A stretch of 64,000 nt of DNA from Utricularia gibba (lineage: Eukaryota > Streptophyta > Magnoliopsida > Lamiales > Lentibulariaceae). The notes below the pieces were generated by a model. That model was given only the letters and a program-made list of their open reading frames with translations, had not been told where the DNA came from and made no database searches. The DNA is taken from assembly GCA_002189035.1 (NCBI GenBank), contig NEEC01000004.1:5146001-5210000 (forward strand), in the 5' to 3' direction. The translations under genes and the position numbers were made by a program. Shown piece after piece: positions 20,457 to 31,622 of the stretch (positions are counted from its first letter, which is position 1; each line of letters starts with the position of its first letter).

Positions 20457-23201
20457 TGTAGCAAAGCCTTCGTTTCTTGGATATTCCATTTATAACTGGT
20501 GCACGGTTTACAGTGACGAGAGCTGTGTAAAACATTCTGGTTCTGAGCATTTCCTCAAATAACTGAAATTGATCCATGTTTCATCATACCCAAGGTTCGA
20601 AAAACCCATTCCAGAGACTAATCCTCAGCTGCAAACCTCACAAAAACAAAATACAGCAATCAAAGTGTGATAAAAAGTGAGGATTCAAAGCTCCAGACGT
20701 GATGCTTTTGAGCATGCTTCTTCTTTGTCCGATTCACAATCTTTTATCGGACACCCATTGGCTGACTGCCGCCGTCGTGAGCGTAGACGCCTGCGTCTGG
20801 ATGATGCATGGAATTGATTCAAAACGCCAGAATCGATGGCCACGTCAGGCATTAAAGAGCAAGAAGGGGCCGGTCAAGGGACTTGTGTGATTCGGTTGTG
20901 CTTTGTTCCTTCTGATCCACGCGTTGACGGGTCAATTCTAGGGTTTTAAATTCCGTGTTTTATGGATATCGCCAATATCCAAAAAAATTATTTCAACTTT
21001 GAATGTATTTGATATTTTGATATTAATTATTATATATAAATAATTAATACATATATTACTAAAATATTTAATTATGATAAAATCATGTAGTTGTGTGGGT
21101 GAGTATTATGTTATCTAAAACAGATTCGATAAACTTGTAGAAGAAGAGATTCGTACAATCAAGGTACAAATTCAGATATTTGAGAGTATATATATAGTAT
21201 ATATTCTAAAATAAATATCTATATCCTAAATATATTAACATTAATATATTCTAGATTCATGAAAATTTACATATTTATGGGGGTTCTTCTCTATGTTAGA
21301 GTTTATCATGTATTTTTGAGGCCTTGATACAGATACAAACAAGGTTTTGAGGAAAAGTGTTTGGAGTTGGAAATTTTACGAAAATTCAAAATTTTTAGAA
21401 ATTTCCAAAATATTTCATCCAAATTTAAAACTTTTGTTATGGGTTTTTGACACAAGCCTTTTTGGGATGGGCTTCAATTGCTGTTTCTGTTGGGCTAATG
21501 GGCCGACATAGGAGACCGCTAAGCCCAATAAAACACGTAATGAAGACCTGATTCTTCAAGGGGGCCCATACGGACCAAGAAAGCAATAGTATTGAATGAA
21601 GTCGTCCTCGGTCCTCAATGCATACGCATTTGTGCCATCGTTCTGTTCAAAATCCTTTGGTTTTAATGTGACCTAAGGGCATTACCTCCAGTATCAAACC
21701 CTAAACCACAAAAATGGTTTACCCTAAAATATCAAAACCCTAAACCCTGATTCTATTTCTACGTCCATAGACTTCATATAAGTTCACTCAGAACAAGAAA
21801 AAGGCCCAACAATCTCGTCCCATGATGAAGATCGTCTTTGATTATCTAAAACTAGTGACAAATCAACTTTCATAAATTATTATTGAAAAATCACGATTGA
21901 ACTATTTTTTTATCACGAATCATTCATAATAAATTTTTTTATTAAATTCGATAAAATCATGATTGAAACATAATTAAATTGATTTAAATAATGATTTGAT
22001 TGCTTAAACAATTCATGAAATTTAAAATTTTTTTGATACGGAAATTTTAATAATACTCATATGAAGTAAGAGTTTTGAAAAATATGATTGAACGAATTAT
22101 GCAGATGTAAAAAAATACGTTATACCAAATAAACGTAGTTACAAATACATAGGTATATTTTTATTTAGAAACATTTGTATCAAAACAATGTTAGGATTTG
22201 AGATAAAGTACCCTTTTTATTCCAATTATCAGTTGGGTTTCCATTTGGAAACATTACACAGAGCGGTAGTAGGAATGCTGATTTGTGTAGTCGTCGTCGT
22301 CGTCACCGTAAAATATCGCCGAAACCTTTCGAAACAAACGTCAGACAACAAGACCCATTCGTCTCTTTCGCGGCTCTGGGAAGTGGTGATGCAGCCCAAG
22401 TCCAAAATGTGCAATCGGATAAGAGATGGGTGATACTGAAGCAAGAAGAGTCGTTTTGACTGTGTGCCCTCAGTGATTCCTGATAGGGTGGCCAGTGGAT
22501 TGAATACTTTATCCTGCGCAAGAATCACGTACATGCCCTGGAGATAGATCTCTCATATTTTTTACCCTTTGAGATTCTGTGCACCTGATGTTCGAGAATC
22601 GGCATCAGAGGAAAAAGGAGGAGAATAAAGAGGGTTTCCAGATCCATATCAGGGACGAATGATTCCGAAATCTCAAACAATAATGGAACAGAAACGCTAC
22701 TCAGCTGATGTGTTAGTCGTACATCACCCAACCAAAAACAAGATATCACGGAGGAAAAGTCCCCGAGCAGCCCCCCCTTCTGGTCCGATCCACCCCTGCA
22801 CTCAGTATGCGTACTGAGAAGCACATTTCTTTCCTTTGAACGATGATCGTGGACCCAAATGGCGTACTGATGCTGCTGCTTTCGATCGCCTACCTTGACA
22901 GCATTGCGAAATCAGGGGAGGGAAGTTCAGAAAAATGTATTGAAAAAGATGTGGTATTAGTTACGAATAAAGGGAACTGCAAGTTGCTGAGAATGGAGTA
23001 TCTTCTTATCATTCAATCCCGGCACGGGAGTATGGACACGTCTGTAGTTCCCACCTGAACATCCTGAGCTACTCCTTTATCATTCACGCATAAATTCCCC
23101 ACCACCCAGTAGTGCAGCAACTATCCGTTTTCTAACAAGTAACAACCGTCGTAGTCAATGGCTACGGTGATAGCGCCGGTGCGGTGTATTCAGTTGTTCG
23201 C
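20457..23201. other. Spacer between the two glutaredoxin genes
   Basis: No gene supported. 20940-21440 and 21830-22180 are AT-rich. Telomere-like AAACCCTAAA motifs occur at about 21698-21750. Site II GGGCCC/TGGGCY motifs are at 21470-21570. A moderately GC-rich stretch (22260-23080) contains ORFs on both strands without recognisable products; it could be promoter or a non-coding transcript. Confidence 0.45.
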
Positions 23202-23208
23202 TATAAAA
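23202..23208 (+). promoter_or_regulatory. TATA box of glutaredoxin gene 2
   Basis: TATAAAA lies 41 bp before the ATG, implying a very short leader of roughly 15-20 nt. Confidence 0.65.
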
Positions 23209-23248
23209 GCAAGGCACGTCTCCCTGTATTCATCCCATCACAGGCAGG

Positions 23249-23557
23249 ATGGAGAGAGTGAGCAAAATGGTATCCGGGAAGCCGGTAGTGATCTTCAGCA
23301 AGACGACGTGCTGCATTAGCCACACGATCAAGGCCCTGATCAGTGACTTCGGGGTGAACCCAACTGTCTACGAGCTCGACGAGATCAACTGCGGCCGGGA
23401 AATCGAGCAAGCCATCGAGCAGCTGGGGTGCACGCCGCCCGTGCCGGCGGTGTTCATCGGGGAGGAGTTCGTCGGAGGGTCCAATGAGATCATGAGCCTC
23501 CATCTTAGGAGAGATCTCAGGCCCATGCTGAAGAAAGCAGGCGCTATTTGGCTTTGA
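23249..23557 (+). CDS. CC-type glutaredoxin 2 (102 aa)
   Basis: Single exon, ATG 23249 to TGA 23555-23557. Same length as copy 1, with active site CCIS (residues 21-24), cis-Pro segment [14 protein letters not shown] and C-terminus AIWL. Roughly two thirds of the positions match copy 1 on inspection; differences cluster between residues 28 and 65 (for example [19 protein letters not shown]). The pair is a tandem duplication. Divergent active-site third positions (Met/Ile) and tails (ALWV/AIWL) suggest the copies may differ in partner choice; that is inference. Confidence 0.95.
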   Translation: MERVSKMVSGKPVVIFSKTTCCISHTIKALISDFGVNPTVYELDEINCGREIEQAIEQLGCTPPVPAVFIGEEFVGGSNEIMSLHLRRDLRPMLKKAGAIWL

Positions 23558-23958
23558 AGCTCCTGCAGTACGTGCGGGTACCTCAGATGCCATGGTTGCG
23601 GGCACCGTAGTTTTGTGTGTCCGTGTAGTACTCATGTAATAACTCTCTTACTCCTCAACTGCCGATTGTTCAGTTGTTTTAATTTTTTGCATGAATTATA
23701 AATAATAATTAAATTTCATGATTGTTTAAAAATTAAAATAATATTTGGTACTGTCCTGTAAATCATGTAATTTCTTAAAATATTTACCTGTCTATATTTT
23801 AAAATAGATCCAATAATGTTAGCATCTTCATGCTCTAGCCTCGCAATTGGTATTATAATATGATCATTTTTTTCATGCAATATCTGATACATGACTAAAT
23901 TGTTAATTCATCCTACATTTTTATCCAACTCAGTTGGTATGTTGGACAGTTTTATAAT

Positions 23959-24007
<49 letters not shown>

Positions 24008-24704
24008 TTTTTTAAAAAATCAAAAAATTAAATATATTTAATTATGATTATAAAATTATATATGATAAATATCGTTTAAATTTTGTAGCCATAATTATTT
24101 ATATCTAGTACAAAATATTAATATTTATATTTAGTAATTTAATAATTTTTAAATATTTATAGGATATTTCATTTTTGTGGAATGAGAATTTTCGTAAATT
24201 TTATAAATTTAATATTTTTAAAATTCAAAATTCCGAACAAGGCGAAAAAATTAATGGCGAACCTACCCTCACATCCCTTATAATTACACATTGCACCCGT
24301 TTTTTTACTACGTTTTTTTTAAAAAAAGAGTTCAACTGTACCAATTAAAAAAATACTTTAACTGAAAGCAACCCCACGGGGGACGACTTCATTGTTGTGA
24401 GTACGACGCTCGGCGTATTTTAGCAGTGAGCCGTCCTTAAAGTGTGAAAATATCGTTTAACTTGCGCCGCCCCCTCTGCTCTCCTGCACCTCCTCCTCCT
24501 CTCCCATTTTATCAGCACAAAACGACGGCGTACGCGCGAACTCAAGGTTCAGTCATGGTCAAAACCTTTGACCTTTCTTAAAACCAACGCATGTGGAGTT
24601 CAGAGACTGGTAGTTTTGAAGGCGTCAGTATACCAGCATTACATTTTCAGGAGGGTATGGGTTGCCGTTTTGTTTCTAGGTTGAGGCTTTTGGAGTAGTG
24701 AAAT
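23558..24704. other. AT-rich spacer and promoter of the kelch gene
   Basis: No gene. It contains an (AT)n microsatellite. From about 24380 a GC-richer region with CGACG elements is probably the kelch gene promoter and leader. Confidence 0.5.
23962..24006. repeat. (AT)n microsatellite, about 45 bp
   Basis: Uninterrupted alternating A and T, about 22 units. Likely polymorphic and prone to cruciform formation. Confidence 0.9.
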
Positions 24705-27700
24705 ATGTTCGGGTTTTCGGGAAGAAGAATGAAGCTAGGGAGGTAAATTTACAGGATGTATTTTTTTTTTTTTTTTGGAGTAAAAACGCTTCTGTGATGT
24801 GAGGATGATTGTGTTTGGTTGGTTGCAATGGGTTCAGGAAAAAGGTTCAACTTTCCGATGCTGCATTGGGAACGCGAAGTCCTCTTAGATTCGCTAAAAG
24901 AGTTAGCTACACCCATGTCGGTTTTTGAATATAGTGTATTCTACCGTGCAGTTTGCGTTAACATTGACAATGTTAATAGGCGGAAGGTGCTGCTGCGGCA
25001 AGTAGTGAAAGCGATCATACCAATGGCCAATCGTCGTCTGATTCCTCGGAGTTTACCAACCGTACTTCCGGTAGTTCGGAAAACTGGATGGTCCTTTCAA
25101 TCGGCGGGGAGAAGCCACAACCTCGATTTAATGTAAATTGCTGTCTCTCTGCGGATATGTGTGTCATCCTCTTCTACTCTATGATGGTTGATGCGCGTTT
25201 TTGTTTTCAATACTGTGAGTAGCATGCTGCAGCTGTGGTGGGGAAAAAGATGGTTGTAGTTGGTGGTGAGTCTGCCGATGGGCTATTAGAAGATGTCCAG
25301 GTATTCATGATATTTCTTGCTTCGCAGGTTGATTTGTGATTGTTGATAATTCTCTTGTTTTGCTCTCAATAATGCCTAAGAAATATTAACGAAGTTCATC
25401 AATTCGTTGTATATATTCTTGATTTTCTTTTAGGTGTTACATTTTGATCGATTTTGCTGGACTAAGGCATCATCGAAGGTTTACCTTTCTCCCACAAGTT
25501 TTCCACTCAGAATCCCAGCATGCAAAGGCCACGCATTGGTATAAACTCATTGGTAGATGTCTTAAAAATTTAGAATGTAGGGAACAATTTTAAGCAGTTT
25601 ATACCCTTTGGCAATGGAGGATCAAAGCGCTGGATTAATCTTTCATTTTGAATCCCAGCTCAATCGTTTTCTGTTGTATTAGGTGCCTTGGGGTAAGAAG
25701 GTGCTTCTTCTTGGAGGAAAGAGTGAACCAGCAAGTGATAGAATGTCAAGTAATTTCCCTTCCAGTTGTTTGCATTTTATATGTTGTATACTTCAGATTT
25801 TTAGTATCTAGCATCTCATATAGATGTAATGCAGTATGGGCATTTGATACGGAAACTGAATGCTGGTCACTGGTGGAGGCAAAGGGAGATATTCCGGTAC
25901 TACTCTTAGACATGGCTGGTCTTCCTTCACATGAAAGTGAATATCCATTTTTAAATCGTAGATCGCACGTAGTGGGCACACAGTTGTTAGAGCAAACTCT
26001 GTTCTAATACTTTTTGGTGGTGAAGATGCTAAACGGAGGAAACTCAATGATTTGCACATGTTTGATCTGAAATCTCTGACTTGGCTACCTCTTCATTGCA
26101 CGTAAGAAAGCTCCCAGGAAGAGATGTCTTTGTTTATTATTTTTTTGTCTGATCAAAGATATAGAATATGTTGTGATGTTTTTTTAACATGCAGGGGATC
26201 AAGGCCCTCTGCAAGATCAAATCACATTGCTGCTCTTTATAATGAGAAACTATTGTTTGTGTTTGGAGGGTCATCGAAGTCTAAGACACTGAATGACTTG
26301 TACTCGCTTGACTTTGAAGCGGTTGGTTAATTCTTCTATATTTTTCCTGCATGCCTGGGAGGATGGTTTCATTCCACAACTTACACGGAGATCTTCTTTT
26401 CAGATGGTGTGGACTAGAATCAAAGCAAGAGGATTTCATCCATCACCTAGAGCTGGTTGTTGTGGAGCACTCTGTGGAACAAAGTGGTATATCACGGGTG
26501 GTGGTAGCAAGAAAAGTAGTATGAACCTTTTTTGGTAGCATTTCATGAATTTTTGTGGACATGATGCTCCAGTCCTTTAAAATTTCAACATCGTTCAAAC
26601 CTGAACAAATTCATTATACAGGCCCTGCAGAGACATTGGTATTTGACGTTCTTAAGCTTAACTGGTCGATTGCAGTATCATCCCCACCATCTTCCATTAC
26701 TACCAACAAGGTTTTTTTCAGATAAATATTTTCTGATTATCAATGGAGCATCACAGAGCTAACGTCGTAGAAATTTTCTGTTTCATTTAGTTGTGCATAT
26801 GCACATTCTTTCTCATTTTCAAATACTCATGCTTCTTGATTACGCCCTTTTTTTGTTATTTCTATGATGACATCCTCTTTTTTGGGTTCTACAGGGTTTT
26901 AGTCTTGTCCTCGTGCAACACAACGAAAGGCATTTTCTTCTTGCATTTGGTGGCACTAGGAAAGATCCATCTAACCAGGTTCCCTGAAGTTAAACGTGTT
27001 GCTTGTAATTGAAAGTTCTAAATTTACTGGTTTGAAACATACGTCATTCATTCCTTATAGGTTGAGGTACTTATGATTGAAACAATTGAATCGTCAATGA
27101 TTCGAAGATCAACTTTGAGCAAAGTTGTTGGATCATTGATGTCTGAGAAAGCCTCTTCATCCAGTAGACAGTTCAATGCTTCTCATATTGGACATCTCAA
27201 TACCAGCTCACAACAAAATTTATCATCTGCCATTGAACGTGGGGATTCTGGTAGAAAGTCACTATCGGAGTCCTTGTGTGCTGACCCAAATTCTTCTGGT
27301 AATCTCTCACTACGCAGGCAGTTTTACAATGAAGAGAATACTGATATTGCAGCCAAGAACACATCCGAGGACAAGAATCTGTCCCAGGTAAATAACATTT
27401 TTATTCTTGCTGTGCTGTGGTTAGTGAACCTTTTTTATTCTGCTTTGTTAATGGTCAAGGAACCTTTTTCTAACTATTAACATACAAGAGTGGTTTTTAA
27501 CTTTGGATGGTTTTCAAAGAACAGTTGGAAATATTGGTGGAAGAAAAAGAGTTAAGTCCAAAAAAAAAAAAAAAATGCATGATTCGAAGTATGGATCAAT
27601 TGGTAACCATTATTTTTTACTTTTCGTTCATCAGAATTATGAAGAAAAATTAGCTACCCTAACCAAGAGGAATGAATTTCTGGAGGGACAGTTATTATCT

Positions 27701-28576
27701 GCCATTAATGCACGTGAAACAGCAGAAAAAAACTTATCAGCTGCTCTCAGAAGCAGAGAAGAAATGGAGAAGAAACTGGTGCATGCGTTGAAGGAAATTG
27801 ATTTGCTTAAAGAGAGCCTAGCTGGATTAGAGGTTGCTCAAGAAGAAGCCAACAATATCTCTAACATTGTCCACAATGACAATGTGCGGCTCGAGCACGA
27901 TGTGGCTTTCCTAAAGGCTGTCTTGGATGATACACAGAAGGCAGAGCACAATTCTAATTTTGCAGACCTTTTTTTTACTTCACTTTTTATTTTTCCTTGC
28001 GAACGAATAAAGTAAATTACTTCTGTTGCAGGAGCTTCACTCGACCAGAGGAGTCCTCTCAGAGGAGCGTGCAAGAGCTTTCCAGCTGCAGGTACAGACA
28101 CCTTCTTGTCTAAATTTTAAAAAGGGTCTACTGTTTGCTGGGGAAGGTATCAAATTCATCCCTAAAATTCATGTAAAAAATGCTCTTGAGAAATTGCAAA
28201 GAACTAGTCTTTACTTCGGCCGGGGTTCTGTATAACTTCACAAATAATATTCCCAAAGTGCTGTTCCTCAAAGTGGTGAAAGTCTTGGTCTGTGCAGCTT
28301 TTTAAGGGTATTCAAGTTCAGTAATTGGTGAGAGTTCATGTGTGTTTTTTCTTTGAAGTATGTCGCATTCATCTCCAAATAATAAGTTAGAAATTCCCAT
28401 AAGAAGCTGCAAGCAACCAGGCGAACGTTGAGTTGCTGGTGCCTCGAAATGCTTTTATCTTGTTGTGATAACTATTCTAAGTTTTTTGTTTCCAGGTTGA
28501 AGTTTTTTATCTGAAACAGAGACTTCAGTCCTTGGGGTCACGGGAGCCTACACCTATGAAACAATTCCACGACTAG
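24705..28576 (+). CDS. Kelch-repeat protein with C-terminal coiled coil (656 aa)
   Basis: Seventeen exons: 24705-24742, 24838-24901, 24980-25132, 25223-25300, 25434-25538, 25683-25749, 25835-25896, 25962-26101, 26195-26321, 26404-26515, 26622-26710, 26895-26978, 27061-27387, 27525-27602, 27635-27940, 28032-28091, 28496-28576; the sum is 1971 nt. It starts MFGFSGRRMKLGRKKVQLSD. Kelch blades carry the GG/GGE signature: VVVGGESADGLLEDVQV, VLLLGGKSEP, VLILFGGEDAKRRKLNDLHM, LLFVFGGSSKSKTLNDLYSL, YITGGGSKK and LLAFGGTRKDPSNQ. A Ser-rich linker leads to a long coiled coil (YEEKLATLTKRNEFLEGQLL to RLEHDVAFLKAVL). Intron 15 has a GC donor (AAG|GCAGAG). Exon 14 includes an A15 run encoding lysines. Matches the Arabidopsis AT5G18590 type. 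Role unknown; probably a scaffold. Confidence 0.94.
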
Positions 28577-31500
28577 AACTTCATCACCAAACCATCATAC
28601 TGTTGTTGTGGATAGCTTTTTTTCTTTTGCAGAAATCGCTGCCACTGTTGATATTTTCTATGCTGGGGGTGTTTTGTTATAGACAAAAACGCTTATGATC
28701 AAGTTGAACATTCCACATTTCTGTTTAGAAGCCTTCAAGAATCATAGTTCAACTTCACTCAAATCTCAATGCGGAGGAACCTGGCCTGTGGAGAACTTAC
28801 AGTAATGCAGTGCGACAAACCTTGGGCATTTGTATTAAAATATGGCAAGTGTTAACTGCTGTAGACTTTCTAGAAGAATACACCTGCAACCAGCGAGGCG
28901 GGTGAAAATGATCTAAGGGGGGAGGTCTGTCACTTCCATTCGGAGTCCGAAATGATCAGAAAATTTGATCTTTTATGCGGGACGTGAAGAAAAACATTCA
29001 GCAGATTACTGATGAAGCAGACGAGCCTCAAATGATCTGGAGAATCGTTGAGAACAATGTACACGGAACAAGGATTTTGAAGACCCATCTGCAAACATAG
29101 CATTTAATTAACAGGGAAAACAAGGCAAGCTTCAGAAGTATCAAAATTGAGAACCAGCAGCCAGAGACTTGCTAAACGAACACGTCTACAGCCAGAGAAT
29201 TGAAGCAGAGTCAACAAATCTGAGGAAAAGATGATATGAAGAACACATCTTTGCAGAACGCACCCAGTTGAACCAAATCAGTCGACCCGACCATTAATCT
29301 CCACTCACATTCTCCGGAAAAGCAGTCGGGATTGCTTCCCGGGCCTCGACCTCCGGTGTCCGGCGATACTATCCTAGTGCATGGAAGTATTCTCCTGTAG
29401 AGTAATGTAAGGTGCATGCATTCACTTTGCATATCGGGTTTCAGTCCTTTGTTATGCAAGAATGGTGCAGAATAGCATGAAGACGATAAATTTATACGAT
29501 CGTGAATGCACGTCTTTCCGGGAAGATGCGCTGTGGAGGCGAAAAAACCGATCTTTTTGATCGGAGAAGTTAGGCATACCGTAAAATTATGTGATTTAGA
29601 TCTGGGTTAGCCGGAAAGGAAGAAACGAACTTTGGTTGCGAGAGTTAGCTTATTGTACCCCCTCAAATTAAAAATGACAATTGGCAGTGGGAGTCAGTTT
29701 GACAGGCATATTGCCTTCTAGGCTGTGGACAGCTGAAAAAGACATTTACTGTATCTGTGTCAAGCACGCCTAAATTGTTGAAATCAAGGCCTGGATTTCT
29801 GATTTGGAGAAGAAATGCAAACTGTACGACTGACTGCAGATTTTGGTGATGCATCCGGTACCTCTCTCCCTTGTCCACATATTAATGCATTCATTCAGTC
29901 AGACAGTGAATACCCTCATTATATGTTCCTTTGATCTATAATTTCCTGATTATTGCAAGCGTATCTTTTGATTTGCTTTTCTCCATACTCTGTCAGGAAA
30001 ACTGTGAAGCCTACAATGCAGAACTGCTAGAGATGAAGTTTTTATGTCAATTTTCAAACTCGCATGATGTTAGGGGAGTTATGTTTGGAAGATTCACCTT
30101 CCACTATTCTCACGAGTGGGGACTGGGGGATGATAAAAGGTAGGAAATTTTACGCTGGGCGAGGACCACCTTGTTACCCCTTCTGTCGTAGTACAATGTA
30201 CAAATCAGGGATGCAGAAAGAATTAACTTCTTTTTAAAGCTTTGCGTAAAAGGAGAAGGTTTGAAGTTGGTATTCAGAGATTTGAGGTGTGTAATAAAAA
30301 CTAAATTGTGTAATGTTGCATTAAAACTGAGATCTCCAAACACTTTGGATGTGTATTAAAGAGGAAACATTCCCTTGTTAGGTCCTCAAATGAAGTCACG
30401 TCCAGTGCACTAACTCTTGCTGCCAAGTTGAGGGACAGCAGATCTGATAGCCTCTTACCGTCTCATACTCTGGCAAAGACTCATTTCTTTTTCTACTTTT
30501 TACTTTTTAATGTCTAATGATGTTTGTGTGTATTTATTGCAGAGCAATGTGGTGGGTAACATTTTTTCGAACTATCAAGTTAAAATGATTATCTTAACTT
30601 GGTTTTCACATGGCTTCACTCTATATTTGACATGTATCCTCTTCTCATCTCCAGCGACGATTTTCAAAAGCTGAAAAGAGGATCCAGCACCAAGTTTCTG
30701 GGTAAAAACAGACTGCTTGGTTTGCAGGAGATGAGTAATATTCTGTAGATAAAAGCAAACGATGAAGAGAATCTGAAAACTTGCACGGATTGCTGCAGTG
30801 ATCGCTTTCTTGCCTCAGCTGTCACCTTCTCTTTAGAAGAACTGTCTCATCCTATTCATTAAAAATGCAAGTGGCTCTGTTTTTTGACGGAACACTAGCA
30901 AGAAAAGGAAGTTATGAGATGAATGGTACAAGAAGTTAAAAGAAAAAGGCAGAAATCGGAAGTGGGGAACCGCGTTCTGATAAAACAAGTTAAGTCCGTG
31001 GATTTTGTATTGTAATCATGTTCAAAATTGTCTGAACAGTATGACGCAGAGTGAATATTTTCAAAATTGTTGCAAAACGCTTACTCTCATAGTCCCTAGA
31101 AGTGATAAATTCTGGTGGCTTCCTTTTCAATATCATGGATAAAATTTTCTGGAAAATGCAGAAATCTTCAACAATTACGAAGTCCAGGAATGCCTTAGTT
31201 TTCCTGTGGTGAAACAATATGAGTTTCGCATTGCTACAAATATGTTTTTTAACCTTTTTTATGCTAAAGGAAGAGCATTAATGGCAAGGATTCTGAGTTT
31301 TTTCATTCGTCTTGATTGAATTTCTTGGAAAGGACAGTTGCAGGTTGGGATACAGTGGCAAATTTGTGAGTTGTGCGGCATTATAAATTGTAGTACTGCT
31401 CTTCGCTTCTGTTTCAACTTCTCAATTTTGTGCTCTTTTATTCTTTTTTTTTTTTTGTTGAGTGAAGCTTTTACAAAAAGGAGGATATTAAAAGTGTCCC

Positions 31501-31622
31501 TCCTATCAAGAAGGCAACTTGATCAACAGTCTTAGTGTTGAAGATACTGTTTCTACTGAAAAGAAGAGCATTTTTCATTCTTCTTCTGTAGATTAAAGTC
31601 TTCATATCTGTTCAAAACAACA
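28577..31622. other. Long intergenic region, 3 kb
   Basis: 3' UTR of the kelch gene to about 28700. I found no convincing gene after that. A GC-rich minus-strand ORF at 29211-29459 with splice-like flanks is the best candidate and is listed as a finding. The last part, from about 31260, probably holds the leader of the next gene. Confidence 0.4.

Noticed and set aside
22188-23058. Possible extra gene between the two glutaredoxins
   Set aside because: ORFs of 71-101 aa on both strands share no recognisable domain and no good splice chain could be built.
30350-30480. Possible microRNA or tRNA in the 28.6-31.6 kb gap
   Set aside because: No known mature plant miRNA sequence and no tRNA T-loop consensus was found by eye; no long hairpin was seen.
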